From: Nectonema munidae
Taxonomy: Eukaryota > Nematomorpha > Nectonematoida > Nectonematidae
Length of the DNA stretch: 64,000 bases
NCBI GenBank assembly: GCA_030549495.1
Contig: JAUIRK010000330.1
Coordinates: 62,001-126,000 of the forward strand
Direction of reading: 5' to 3'
Shown: piece by piece, positions 39,071-51,932 of the stretch
Numbering within the stretch: the stretch's first letter is position 1
How the letters are laid out: every line of letters begins with the position of its first letter
The notes under the pieces: generated by a model
The model's input: the letters and a program-made list of their open reading frames with translations, nothing else
Told to the model about the DNA's origin: nothing
The model's database searches: none
Translations under genes and position numbers: made by a program

Positions 39071-42000
39071 TTCTTGCTTGGGATGCAATTATCACAACTA
39101 TAACAAAGTTGGGTAAAGACAAAATGGTATAAAATATTAATGTATATAAAACGATATGCTAAAAGATTTAAGCCTTTTTGCGGACCACAATATTTTTCCC
39201 ACGGATCATTAGTGGCACCAGGACAACTCCTTGGGCAATCATGGTCTAGGCTAGGGGCGGCAAACATGAGGCTGTTTTTCTTTATGATAGTGACAGCTTT
39301 CTGCTTTGCAAAAAACATATTAAAATGAATAAAACCTTATTTTTTATAACTTGATCTCCCATTTCATCTTTTTTAATTCATTGTTACCAAATGATGAGGA
39401 ATGAGAAGTCTTCATTGTTTCTTATGAGATATCAAATAAATATGGTCTACTTTTTTCATTTGACAAAATCAATAAAAACACGCTAAATAAATTTATTACT
39501 AAAAATCTTCCTGCTTTTATGTTTGCTATTTCAAATTGTACACCCCAGCTAAATATTTTTTATATAATAAAGTGCGATAATTTTATTTTAACTCAACTAA
39601 CACAAAAAGACAAAAAAACACGGCTGCCTGTAATACCCAGAATTCCAAAACACACATCTGGAAAACGCTGAGACAGTTAAAACGCTAAAATAAATTTAGT
39701 CGTGGTTAAAATGATTGAGCATTTCGGAAGAAAAGCTTGAAATGATTTTCGAAGTGAACAAAGAGCAGGTAAAAATATGATTTTTGAAGGAACTGAAAAA
39801 TCTTTTATAATCTCGTAAATCTGCTCACTTATCTGTTCGCTCATTTGGAGATGATGTTTTGCGTGAACCTAAAATGCATGTAGAACAAAATCCAAGGGAA
39901 AGAGAAGGAAAAAAATACGTGCTGTTATCACAATCAATCAACCAATCCACTATTTTAAAGCTGAAAATAATAGACTACCAGAAAGTGCACCTAATATGAT
40001 TTTCTACGGTGTATTAGGAGATACGCATATATATTTAGCCTGGTGAATAAATTTGATTATAGTGATGAAAGATTATTACGTTCATCCTCATCAAATAAAA
40101 AATCTTCCTTTAGAAAAAGAGATCTTAAATTGAGAATGCGTGAAAAGATTAGGATGATGGATTATTATTGGAATTGGAAATTTAACATGAATATTTTAAT
40201 CAATTTTTGAATTGAAAGTAAAATTTGAACTTAAAATTAAGCGTAATTTTCGAAAAATAAAACCTAGTATATGTTCAAACAAATAAACGCAGAAAGCATA
40301 CTGATACACTTTTTATAAAAAAAATTTTCTATACATTTTTTATTTAAACTGATACATTTTATGTTTTAAAAAAAACATTCAAAATATGCAAATTGAATAA
40401 ATAAGGATATTACATCAGTGGAGTAATTATTGATTTTTTATAAAACGCCAGTTTATCAAAAAAGGAGCTCACCAATTTATTATAGAATATATCAAATAAC
40501 GATCTTTATATTTCCAGTTACATCAAAATTAGCCAAAAAAATGTTTCGATTGTCAAATTTTAAAAATTTCAAAATTTTTTTTTACCATGTTCTCATTTTT
40601 TTTCAATAACTATTTGAAAAGCTAAAAATATGATTTATATAAAGGTTTAGAAATCTGTGAATCATATCCGCCACGTTCAAAAAAAAGTCGTATACTGAAA
40701 AATTAATTGTACAAAAATTGTTAACTTTATCTTTTGTAATCATTTTCATGGTAGTTGAATGACCCTCTCATGTCAATAAATGTCAATCAAAATCAAAAAT
40801 TAACATTTAGCAACAAAATACTGTCATGATCTGTAGTTAGCCTTATAACTTATTGTCTATATTAAATACTTCTTTGAAAATTTATAATTATATACAGTTT
40901 TGATAACTTAATTTTTTTCAATAATTATAACTATTTTTTTAAGAAAATGTCAATCAAAATTTTTGGAGCCATAAAATATTCCTTTAAATTTTACATAATT
41001 TGCAATGCTTTTTTCATTTCTTGAATCAGTTTTTGCATTTAGAGCAATGACCTCGCGCCCATTTTAGCTAATGTTGGAAATATGATTACAAAGTTTTTAT
41101 AGAGCCAAAACATAAGCAACTTTTTTAATGCGAAAGTTAGGTATTTATGTGGTTTAATCCACAGAGGTCACTAAATTCCCGTGTTTCACATGTTAAAAAT
41201 ATACATTTTTCTAAATAAGATGGTGTATAGAAATTTGGTGACGTTTTGATTTTTTGGTTGAGAAACGCTAAAGTTAAACGTCGTCCAAGTATTTCCAACT
41301 GTTAACCCTTATTAGAATATAGATGGTCCAGTTATTGTGAAGATGATATACGAAAAACGGATAAGCTATGTATGATGAGTATAAGCAATACTACGTAAAA
41401 GTAATGATGAATGGCAGAATTCAAGTTCAAATCAACATTTAAGCCTTCTCAAAATAGTTTTTTTGAGCAAATCTTTGCGCCTATGTTCACTACGTCATAA
41501 AAGTTAAAGGAATTGATCTATTTTTTTTAGTTTGTACAAAATTTTGCATTAAAAAAAGGATGCACCCGCATTGGACGTAACAATTTAGAAAATTTAGGTC
41601 TTTCTTGATCATAGTATTCTTCTATACCTTTTCAAGTTCAAATTGGTATTGAAAATATTCAATGATTTTGTTTCTTTTCTAAAATAATAATAATCAAGCT
41701 GGACTAGAAAAGAAACATTTTTCATTAATAAATATGCTACATTTTGTTCGATAAACTTCTGTGTTTTGATAAAATTTGTTCGGAAATTAGAGATGAGCCC
41801 CATTTTTCCCCTTTTATTTAAGATTAATGCTTGCAAAATTAATGTATGCTAATCGTATTTGAAAAAAAATTAAACTCCGAAATGGATGTTTTCTAGTTTG
41901 TCCATGTATTTTTATCCTTAAAATCCTGTCTTTCCTAAGGATAGCTTAAATTTCAATAAATTTAAAAGATCCTCAAAAGTGATAAGAAAAAATCTCAGAA

Positions 42001-42159
42001 GTTCTGCCTCTCCTTTTTATGATAGCTGAATTTTATTAGGAAATCCCTGATTCTAACCTTTTTAAGAACACGTTAGAAGATTTCTGACACTTCTGTAATC
42101 CTTAAAGTTTGGTTAGAGGTATTTTGACATGCCTCATATTTTTATATATGCTCTCTTTA

Positions 42160-42315
42160 GTTCTATTTTATCCTTTTTTTCAATTTTAAAGTATTTTTTT
42201 CAATTATATTTTATTTTTATAGAAGATAACAGAAGAATTAGTAAAAGACAACATAGAATAGAAAAAAGACATAATAGAATTGAAAAAAAGACAAAATTGT
42301 ACTAAAAATGGTATA
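42160..42315. repeat. Second copy of the GAATTGAAAAAAGACAA inverted repeat
   Basis: CCTTTTTTTCAATTTTAAAG at the left, ATAGAATTGAAAAAAAGACA and AATGGTATATGTA at the right, as at 34130-34535. Confidence 0.5.
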
Positions 42316-45300
42316 TGTATAGAAATGAAAAGCGAGTAAAGATTCCATCTAACAAAATCCTCAATGATTACACATGTATTAAAATGAACAAAACAAAAAT
42401 TCCTGTTAACAGAGAATACAAGAGTTTAGTAGCACAAAGAAAAGGGGTAGTAAAAATAATTGACCGAGTATAGTAATATAGATTTGTACACAGTATAGTC
42501 CTAACTGATTTATTTGGTGTCATTAATACTAACAAATTCAATATAATTCATGCCATCACTTTAAAAAATCGTTTCTTCTTCTTTGTCTGCACCGTATCCC
42601 TGAATATGGGATCGCTGGCTTTGATCCCTTGCCTCAATTTTTTTCAGTTTTTTACATCTTTCTTTTTAGACCCCCTTCATCTCTTTAAAGTCACCAAGTC
42701 AACCGACTCTGAAATCCGCGACTTTTGTCCCAACATTATCTTTAACATCATCATTTCTGTTGTAGCCAGCTTTCTTTTTTCTTTCCTTTAAGCTCCTACA
42801 TTCCGATCAAAAAGGCATTACAGAGCTAATGATTTCACCAAAAATTTCTTATCACTAATTGCAGAAAAAGACCTATCTATAAAAGCTGTAGCATGGGTTA
42901 CTTTACTCATAAGTTCAACAACAAAGTCAATATTTTTAAAGCAAAAGATTTTGGCGTATCATATTCAGAATTTTATTTCGTGAAAACACTTCCTGTACAC
43001 ATGACCTCCATTCAATCCATCATTCTGAAAAAATTTTGACGCGAAAACAAAACTTAAGGTTTTGACACTAACAAAAATATTTGATAAAAATTTTAACATT
43101 TAAGAACAACCAAAAAAAAAGAAAAAAATTCAAAGAACTTTATTTGGTTTAAGTTCCGTTTCATTCTGAACAGAGGATAAAACAAGTTTCCTGAAATGTA
43201 GCTTGGTTCTTCAATATTCTAGATATGTGTTTGGCTTAGTGGATATGTTATAAGAATCTTATGAATAATGAGAAAATAACTGTTTTTTTCATCTGTTTAT
43301 TCAAGTTTATTTCCAAACAATTACATTCTTATGATCTTCGCTCAAGATATAATAAAAAAAGTTTTTTTTAAATAAAAATAATAAAATATGATATATCTAT
43401 TTCAAAAAGTTGTAGTGAAATAAGTTTGTCTAAAAAATTAGAGATAGATAAGAAGCGAATAGCGTAGGATGTATTGGAAGAAGTTGAGTGTAATTCGGTG
43501 TACTGAGAACATTGCAGGAATTTAGACATCATCAAGCTCAACATCTCAAATCCCACGTTTCCAAGCCCGAGAGTTGTAAGAAGAAAGATTTTGGAAAGAA
43601 ATATGTGCATAGCAGGATGAAATAATTGAATATAGTGCAGCTAATGTAATTATTTCAGAGAGTTTTCGTCAATAATACTCAAAGCAAAAACAATGCAAAC
43701 ACAGCAGCCGTAGAAGTATACGTAAAGGAAATTTGTAATCAAAAACTCCTCTTTCTCAATCCACTACTGCTAATCAACATGTTTCACCCCAGCACAACAC
43801 AATGCCATGATAATTAGGAGTGTGATAATTGAATTTGCATGTAAATAGCACTAATTCTTTGCCTCCAAACACATAAAACCCTTTTTGCATCTCATTTCAA
43901 CAATTAAGGCCTAATTCAGAGGAACACAAAGGTGCAATATTTTGACAAATTGCAAGCACTTTTCAAAAAGTTGAGTATATTCCTTTCTGCATTCTCTTTC
44001 CACCCAAAACTTCCAATAAACGATTCTCTCCATTTCTACGCAACAAGTACGTCTCCTTTTTCATCGTAGATTTTACAAACTTTGTACACAATAATTTTTG
44101 AGAATCTTTCCTGACCGTGATGAATTCTTGACTCTTAGCAATGGTTTCTCAAATATTAATCTTTTCATTTTTTTGATTAATTGCAAATTTTGACCCAATA
44201 TAAAACTAAGAAGCATTCTATGAGATGATAAAAGACAATTGAATTATTTTTCCAATAATTTCCTTCTATTTTTTCAATTTTTGGAAATATTTTTCAAAAC
44301 AACACTTCACAGTGGCGTGCGTATACAAGAGCATCTATAGAAGGAACCACGGCGCTTTTTTAATAGAAAGTGTATATTGGTTTATTCCAGGATGCGAATT
44401 TCAGATCTAGCAGAACAAAAAACACGTTGAGTAAAGAAAATAAACAAGCAATAACCATTTGGTGAACCAATGATGGAATTTCATTAATTCATTCCTTGCT
44501 TAGACATTTGGAAAGCAATTTTAAAAGATCAAAAAGAGAATCAATAAATATATTGAAAAGCTAAATGAACAAAGTAAAAATTTGCTTAATTGCCCAAGAC
44601 TAGGAAATTAACAATATCTATTCAACTAATACTCTCATTATCCAAAAAAACAGTATCAAACTTATTTCCAAGTGAATAATTCAGATATGAAGTAGTTGAA
44701 ATGGTTTGTTCACAGTAGATGTAATTTAAATTTCGTTGTACTTCAGATATGGATGATGATATACGTGTTAATATTCCTTGTTCAGTAATAATAATCTTCT
44801 CTCTATCAGTGTCAATAGCCATCATAATACATATGTGTTTGTGTAAAGTTAAATGATACACAGAGTATTTATATGCATTTTGTTGCGTATAAAAAAAGAA
44901 CATTTCGGATTTCAAACTTGATTAATTTTTTATGAATACACGCTCTCATTTTTCATTACGTGAACCTTCGATATGACATGCAGCACACATATGTGTAGAT
45001 AATATCAGTAAAATCGAATGAATACCTTGCTTTGTACGCCCTCAAAACCTTTTGAAACAAACTAAAAATAATGAGTTTTATGTCAATGTTTGTAAATATT
45101 TTGAATAAAAAATAAAACATTCATTTAAAAAAATTATTTTAGATTCTAAATATTTCAAAACAGTGAAATTTATCGCATTATTTTTAATTTGTTTGACAAG
45201 AAGGTTTGGTGATCTTTTGGTTTATTTCTTTACTAAAGTTTATTATAAATAAAAATTTTCTTTTATTCCTACTACTTTAGCCTTTTATAAATTCAATAAA

Positions 45301-47025
45301 CAACTGCATATCAAAGTTACAAATTTGACGGAGTTTAATTAAGTAATTAAGAATATTTCGGTACTTCATCATATTTCGTAAGGTTTATGAAAGAGAAAAG
45401 GCGTAGACTGAGAGTATTTCTCAAAAGATGAATCAATTGTGTAAAAATGAAGACATTATAAACATCAAAAGCACCAATTTGTGAAATAGCAACACAAAGA
45501 GACTGCAAGCATATACACGCACATATATATATTTATATATGTATAATTATATCAGGTATGATTGTGATTGTTTCATGGACTGAATCAAAAGAGGATTCGC
45601 CAATTAAAACTGCACAAACCTTTTCTGAAGTATAAATATTTTATGATGGAAACAAAGAGAAGCTTTGTGTCAAAAAGTCTCTATCCATGAAATTCATGAA
45701 GGCGAGGACAGGAAGAATTATTTTCAGTTTGCACAAAATTTTGACAAAATGCAAGAAGTCATCTTGGAAAAAATAACTTGGAAAACGTTCGTTGCGTTTC
45801 TGCGTCATGTACATACATTTTTTGGGATCACATATTTGTGCCTTGAACACAAACTTGATAAAAACTCGCTAAAATGAGAATAATATGTTTGCATATAAAC
45901 TTTGATAACACATTGGCATTCTGCCGCCTTAAAAATGGAAATTTATTTATCAATCATAGCACTATTACATATTCCTTCCAATCAATAGCGCGCATTCACA
46001 AAATGAATCATAAAATAAACTATTTGGAATAAACTGCTAGGCTAACAACACATTTCATATTACGCATACTAATAGGAGCTAAATATTTGATTTTGAAGGG
46101 GGAAGGGGCAAAGGTGCTATGTGCCAAACACAGTTCTGTTTCCAGCTAATTCAATGAGCTACGTATTTATAAATGAATAGCTTATATTTTTTGGGGTAAT
46201 CTCTCAAAGAAGTTTTTCATCGAATCAAAGAATTAGGTGTCTCCAGAGAAAATAATTTTAATTTTTTTATATTTGAATATTTACGGAAAGAATGCAACAG
46301 TATTAAAATAAGACCTTTCCTTCCAAGCGTATCTGAAATCCTAGCAAAATAAATTCAAACAAAAGTTTTAGAGAACTCTCTTCAATGAAAGGCCACTCAA
46401 CGGCTTTGCTATCTGGACAAAATGCAGTTATGTCCCCATCAGCAAAACTTAGGAGTGCCAATGTCCTTTCAAAATGTTAGGTTGTCGGTAGATGAATAGT
46501 ACGGGGTGTTCATCCAATTCAGAAGGATATCTAGGAGGGGGAAAGAAGAATCAGACCTAGATTATCCAAACCGATCATCCAAAACATTCTTCTCAAGATG
46601 AAATTCATTGTGAACAAAAGTTTTGCCTTATAAACTGACATACATCAAGAAATTCAACATGTGAAAACTATTTTTAAATTACAACAGCAATTAAAATTTT
46701 GATAATTAAAAAAAAAGATAAAATTTTAGCTTCTAAAGTTAGTTAAATTAGGAATTATGTGAAAATCAATTCATTTATTGGATCGAATTATATTCAAGGA
46801 CATTTTAATCCATAAAAAAACGAAGGAACGGAATCGTCAGATGTGAGCAGGGTTGCTAAATTCACCGTCAGAAGTCTATGAAATCGGAGATTTCAAAGCG
46901 ACCGGATTCAGAGTGGGTATCCAATAATAGTTGGTGTGGGAATTGGATTTTACGAGCATTTGAAGTCGGGTCGGATATTTTATATCGTATATTTGTATTT
47001 AGGATAAAGAACTGAAAGGAAGGAA

Positions 47026-47679
47026 ATGAAAGGCGTCCTTTTGTTCATCGTGTTTGCATTGCTGTGCGTGGCGTTGATGAGAAGTGAGAGCAACTACTTT
47101 CCGCATAAAAAAGGTGAATTTGTTGAAAAGAAGGGGAAATTACTGCCTCTCTACGACCTTGAAGATATCCTCCAAGAAATGAGGAAAAATCAAAAGAAGA
47201 ACGAAGAAGGAGATAGAGAAGAGAGCGATACTGCTAATGAAAATGCTTTCATCAGGAACAAATTTTTGAAAAGAGAAATTCCCGCCAAAAAAACAGGAGA
47301 AATGGAGAAAGACGAACATTTTTTGACGAATATGGCAACTGTTGTGGCTTTGAAAGCGTTGAGTAAGGATTTCGACGAGGAACTACCCGATGCATTCTTC
47401 AGAAGCACCAATGGGCATTCCATCTACAAGCGCATGACCCTGCATCCGCTCGTGAAGCGCCTTATGTTGCATAACCTCGTGAAAAAGCTGACGATGCACA
47501 ATTACGGACGCAGCATCTTTTCTTCACACTCATTCGACTCCACCGGAACGCCTGTAGTGACATGGGGCATCTACCGAGCAAAGGGCATCCAAAGCAGAGA
47601 TAGAAAACGAGAAGCTAACATATGTAATAACTTACTTCGCACCCAAAACACCCGTAAGTCTACACCTACCTCTTGTTAA
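47026..47679 (+). CDS. Putative secreted neuropeptide/peptide hormone precursor
   Basis: This 217-residue frame opens with a clear signal peptide (MKGVLLFIVFALLCVALM, cleavage probably near residues 20-22). A charged spacer with KK/KR sites follows. Residues 135-162 hold three tandem 9-residue units: MTLHPLV-KR, LMLHNLV-KK and LTMHNYG-R. Each is bounded by basic cleavage sites, and the third ends in Gly-Arg, the amidation signal. A further RDRKR site lies near 191-195. This layout is that of a prohormone processed by convertases. I do not recognise the peptides as a named family. An AG at 47001-47002 may be a 5' UTR splice acceptor, and a strong GTAAGT donor at 47654 suggests the last residues shown may instead be replaced by a downstream exon. 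The codon usage and the GC content are higher than in the flanks, which argues for a real gene. Confidence 0.72.
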   Translation: MKGVLLFIVFALLCVALMRSESNYFPHKKGEFVEKKGKLLPLYDLEDILQEMRKNQKKNEEGDREESDTANENAFIRNKFLKREIPAKKTGEMEKDEHFLTNMATVVALKALSKDFDEELPDAFFRSTNGHSIYKRMTLHPLVKRLMLHNLVKKLTMHNYGRSIFSSHSFDSTGTPVVTWGIYRAKGIQSRDRKREANICNNLLRTQNTRKSTPTSC

Positions 47680-47924
47680 TGAAGGAAGGAGTAACAAAGT
47701 CTGAAGGTAGAATTGGGAGTGGGTGGGGCAAAAATGTCAGAATATCAGAGACGAGTTTTTATTGGTTATGTGGAATTCGCTTTGTTAGTTATGGTTGCTT
47801 GCTCTAAATTTTTAGCCTATCATTGATGGAGTCATGAATCGCAAACGCTAAAATACAAGCAAAAATTCATTCGTGTTTCGCGCTACATTTAATTGTGTAA
47901 CTAATCTTACTGATGTGAATATAG

Positions 47925-48134
47925 GGTACCTGGTCAAAATCCAAACGGCTAAAAACCAAAATAGCCAAAACCAAAACGGCCAAAATCCCAAACTACTAAA
48001 AACCGATAGAGAATAGATTTTAATCATTTTGATTTTTGACTGTTTTAGTTTTGGCCATTTTTATTTTAGCTGTTTTGGTTTTTTCCGTTTTGGTTTTGAC
48101 CGTTTTGGTGTTTGGCCTTTTTGACCATGAACGA
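47925..48134. repeat. Self-complementary MITE with CCAAAACGG units
   Basis: GGTACCTGGTCAAAATCC and runs of CCAAAACGGCCAAAA in the left half are inverted in the right half (TTTTGGTTTTGACCGTTTTG, TTTTTGACCATG). AATATAG flanks both ends (47918-47924, 48135-48141). It could fold into a long imperfect hairpin. It sits just downstream of the peptide precursor. Confidence 0.7.
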
Positions 48135-48668
48135 AATATAGTGCAATGGTTTATTTTTGATTGATCAATGACAGAGTCTTAGAATTTATATTTTTTTTAT
48201 AAAAAAATTCATTTAAAAACACTAAATTTTATCTTTGATAAAACTGAAACACGCTTCACGCGTCTAGAAGTGCAGAATAGCTCAACTATTTCATCTATGA
48301 AAACATCCCTGTAATCTTATTTCCGCGAGATCAGCTTTAAAAAGCCAAACCCTCAATGATATAGTATTTTTAAAGAGAGCTATGAAAAATAAAATTTTGT
48401 TTTAAAATCCACATCATAAAATTAAATGTATAAAAAAACAGAGGTTGACGGTTTAAATTTAAAATGGTGGGTTTTAAAAATTTTAGCGCCGGAATAGAAC
48501 TTCAAAAGCAAGCAAAGTTTTGGTATGACAAACCACACAGAAAAACTTTGACGGTTCTATTTTCATACGTATCAAAATGCCATATCTTGAATGAATTGAT
48601 AAAAAAGATTTTTGTGAATTTATGTTGTTACATCAACTGAGTAAAAGATGTACACTTTTTCTTTAAGA

Positions 48669-48757
48669 ATCGTCGGTATGGAGACGTTGCTGCAAAGATT
48701 CAGAATCAAAGACCAAGAGCTTTTCCAGCTGCTTGGACAACATCTTGATGAATAAAG
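48669..48757 (+). other. Possible 3' exon of the peptide precursor gene
   Basis: A pyrimidine-rich acceptor (ACTTTTTCTTTAAG) ends at 48668, and a codon-like stretch follows. Entered from the donor at 47654 it reads SSVWRRCCKDSESKTK and continues past AATAAA. In another frame it reads NRRYGDVAAKIQNQ and stops just before an AATAAA. Either could be the true C-terminus, or neither. The frame is undecided without transcripts. Confidence 0.22.
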
Positions 48758-48759
48758 CA

Positions 48760-51700
48760 AACTTTCTTTAAAAGCACCTGCATCACCCAATTTCTCCTTT
48801 CTATATTTGACTAAAATTCTTTTGTTCTTTAAAAAAATTCAAATTTCTATTATTTAATAATAATTTTATTATTATTATTTGAAAAATATATATTTTTCTT
48901 GTACTTCATTTTAATTGGATTTGATTGAGACTCTGATGAAAATGCTTTTACGTGGTAGTATGCAAGAGAAAGGTGTCCTCTCTTTATTAAATATTCTTTG
49001 TGAAATGTTTGTTTACTAAAATTGAATAAACTCTTTTAAAACACGTAAAAATAATGATACAGGCATGGCCAGCGTTTATATCCGCGCAAAAGATTATGTT
49101 TTACGCAAAATTTCGGATTAAACCATGTGTACAGCCGTTATGATGCAGTGTATAACTGTCAATTTTGAGGAAGAAGAGTGGGGTGAGATTTTTTCGTGCA
49201 AAGCGATCATATCTCCCGGGATTCAAAGAAATCCAGAAGATTCAAGATTATCAAAAAATATATCCCCTTTTGCATTTTATTTAAATTCAAATATACTAGT
49301 ATTGTTACTTTTTTATAAATATAATGTTATAAAACAAAGAAAATATGATCGCTATTTATCAAACTATATAAAATATTAGAGAATAGTTGTCATATACATT
49401 GAAAAATATTTGATTTTAAAACCTATGACGTTGCTTTCTGACGTTTTCGAGTGATTACTTTGTGTGATGACTTTTTATCATGTCTTAGTTAGTTTCATAC
49501 TAATTTTTGAAAAAAAAAAGTAAAACTTTTGTGATAGCTTGTGTTATGTGAAAGCGAAATCTTTCCCCAATAAACATAATAGTTAGTAGATATATCCTGT
49601 CGTATAAATCATGGTTTCAAAACACGTGGCCAAAATATTTTTTGAGATGCCCACGCCAAATATTTCGGCCATAAAAAATTATCGAAACATTAAGCCATAT
49701 ACAAATTTATTTTTAATAAATACTGCAAACATGCACGAATTAAAATGCAACTCTTCCCTAATTAATTCAACCACGAAGCAAAAGCGCACACTTGTTATAG
49801 GTTTTTTGAAATGAATTCGCTCAAATTCTACAATTTATCATGGTTTGTAAATTTAAAGTCATTTTAACATGAAAAATCGTGATTAAAATGAAGAAGATAT
49901 CAAAAGGCTGGATTCAACTAAAAATTCATACCCATTTTCCTTCGATTGAGAAAGATTTTTGTAATGAGAAAAAGCAGTAGATATCAAATCTTTCAGAGAA
50001 AGGAATATCCTATCTGTTTTGGACAGGAAGAATGAAGAGACTGGTGTAGAGTCAGCGAAGCCTTCGATTTCTGAATTTTGAAGTTGGCGGCATCCTGCAA
50101 AGCATTTTTATGAAATTCGGTTTTTAATTCTTTCTATCATATATTGTATAATTTTTGAAAGAAGACAGCATACCAGTGTTGAAAGAAAAGCCAAAATTAT
50201 GAAACCAGTGTAAAAATTTTTAAAACCGCTTCTGATGTATGAATCTACTCATATTTAAGTAAGCATATATCATTATATATTATACAGAGATGCATACATG
50301 ATGTATGTAAGTTGCGTTTTATCTTCTATATCTCAAACATTTATGAAATATATATATATTAGCAAACAAAATATTCCATTTTTTTAAAGCCATTTAAATG
50401 AATTCATATGCTTTAACTCTGTTTACATTTCTTTTATTTTAAAAATAACACGTGATAAGCTTCGTATAAAACATGAAGCATTCAATGCTCTTTCATGCAT
50501 ATTTGCTTTTGAATTGAATTTAAGACATTCTTCTATATCTTTTTTAATTATATTGAAATAACGGCCATTAAAAATGAAATGTATGTTGATTTGGAATAAA
50601 CAATTGTAATTTTGAATGGAGATTTTAAAAACTGAATTTTTATAACCGGTTTTCAACACAAGCGCATAAGTATTTAGAAAAACTAACTGAATGTTTCACA
50701 TAAGATAACACATGTGCTCTAAATTTAAATTTTCTGCTGTTCTCCTTTAGAATAGAACGATTTCAAAACTGTCATATACGAACCTTTAATAAAGAAAGAC
50801 GCAAATAATTAATTCAACGAAAAGTAATTCCATACATTCTTTTAATTTTGGACTTGTTTTTACTTTAAAATATTTTTTTTCATTTAGTAAAACTTTTTTG
50901 GAGAATTTTTTGTCGTTTTTATTTTGAATATTTCCTCTCTACTTTATAAAATAAAGGGTATAAATTTTTAAATAATTTTAACTCGTTACAAAAAAGGATC
51001 AATTAATAATGGAGTTTCCAAAGCTGTTACAAGCATCATAAAATGAAAAGAGAAGAAAAATGGCTGCAAAAACCAAGAAATAGGACTTATCTTATTTATC
51101 ATAAGATTAACAAGTTCCAAATTTGTCAATCTAATCCATGATAATGGTGCAGAGAAAAAATTTCTTTGTTCCAATTTTCGAAATTTTTTTGATTAATAAA
51201 AATGAATCAAAATTATATAAATGGGCATAGAATTGAAGATTTGTGAAGAAAGAGAAAGTATTCTTCATCGTTCGCAATAAAGCCACTGAGAAAAGACCTT
51301 GATGTGAACAGAAAAACTTTGAGAGAAATCCTAGAGAGAAAATTGTATTACATTGCCAGTTACTTATTTATATAACACTTAAATGTTTTACAAAACTTGA
51401 TGTTTATCAAAATATCGAATTTAAGTTAAATATTTTTTTGTAGTGAATTATCTTTCCACGAATTCTCCTGTCATGGTAATCTTTGTGAGAAGTGTTCCTC
51501 AAAAATACAAAATATATCAATCGATAAATGACATTAAGTCATAATGTTATTGGCATCGAAATTGCTGCTTTCATAGTTTGATGGCAATGCGACAGATAAA
51601 ACAAGAGCGCAACGGGAAATCGTTTAAAGAAAGTGTTTTCATTGATACTTCCAGATGTTAATTCTCTCATGCCAACAACAACATCGTACTATAAAATACT

Positions 51701-51920
51701 TTGCTTTTGTCTTGTTTACTTCTCTTTTATATTGCATTTTTAGAGGTAGAATCTTTATCAAGTTTTAGGAAGAATCGGCTAGTAAAGAATAAGTCGATCG
51801 TTTTTTCCAAATTCATAATAACAGAAGAATTCTTGTCATGTTTTGTTAGGGCTGATTACCCACCCACACTCCTACCTGACACGGTTGTAAAGTAAATTTA
51901 TGAAAAAATAAATATTTTTT
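48760..51920. other. Intergenic sequence between the peptide precursor and GPN3
   Basis: AT-rich. Short exon-like pieces, for example 49964-50078, are noted under findings. Nothing is firm. Confidence 0.5.
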
Positions 51921-51922
51921 TC

Positions 51923-51928
51923 TTTATT
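51923..51928 (-). promoter_or_regulatory. Poly(A) signal of GPN3
   Basis: AATAAA on the minus strand (TTTATT on plus), five bases beyond the stop codon, implying an extremely short 3' UTR. Confidence 0.55.
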
Positions 51929-51932
51929 AATT

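Larger units (their letters stand above)
37650..47000. other. Gene-poor sequence upstream of the peptide precursor
   Basis: AT-rich with one SINE fragment and one inverted repeat. Frames up to 120 residues (37764-38126) are low-complexity and have no family resemblance. Confidence 0.5.

Noticed and set aside
44622-44915. 97-residue minus-strand frame
   Set aside because: Composition is moderately protein-like, but I recognise no domain and see no intron or poly(A) context.
45641-45877. Overlapping frames of about 70 residues on both strands
   Set aside because: Open on both strands at once, with no motif; most likely chance.
47190-47423. 77-residue minus-strand frame under the peptide precursor
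   Set aside because: It is the antisense shadow of the precursor, rich in Ser/Leu because of lysine codons on the coding strand.
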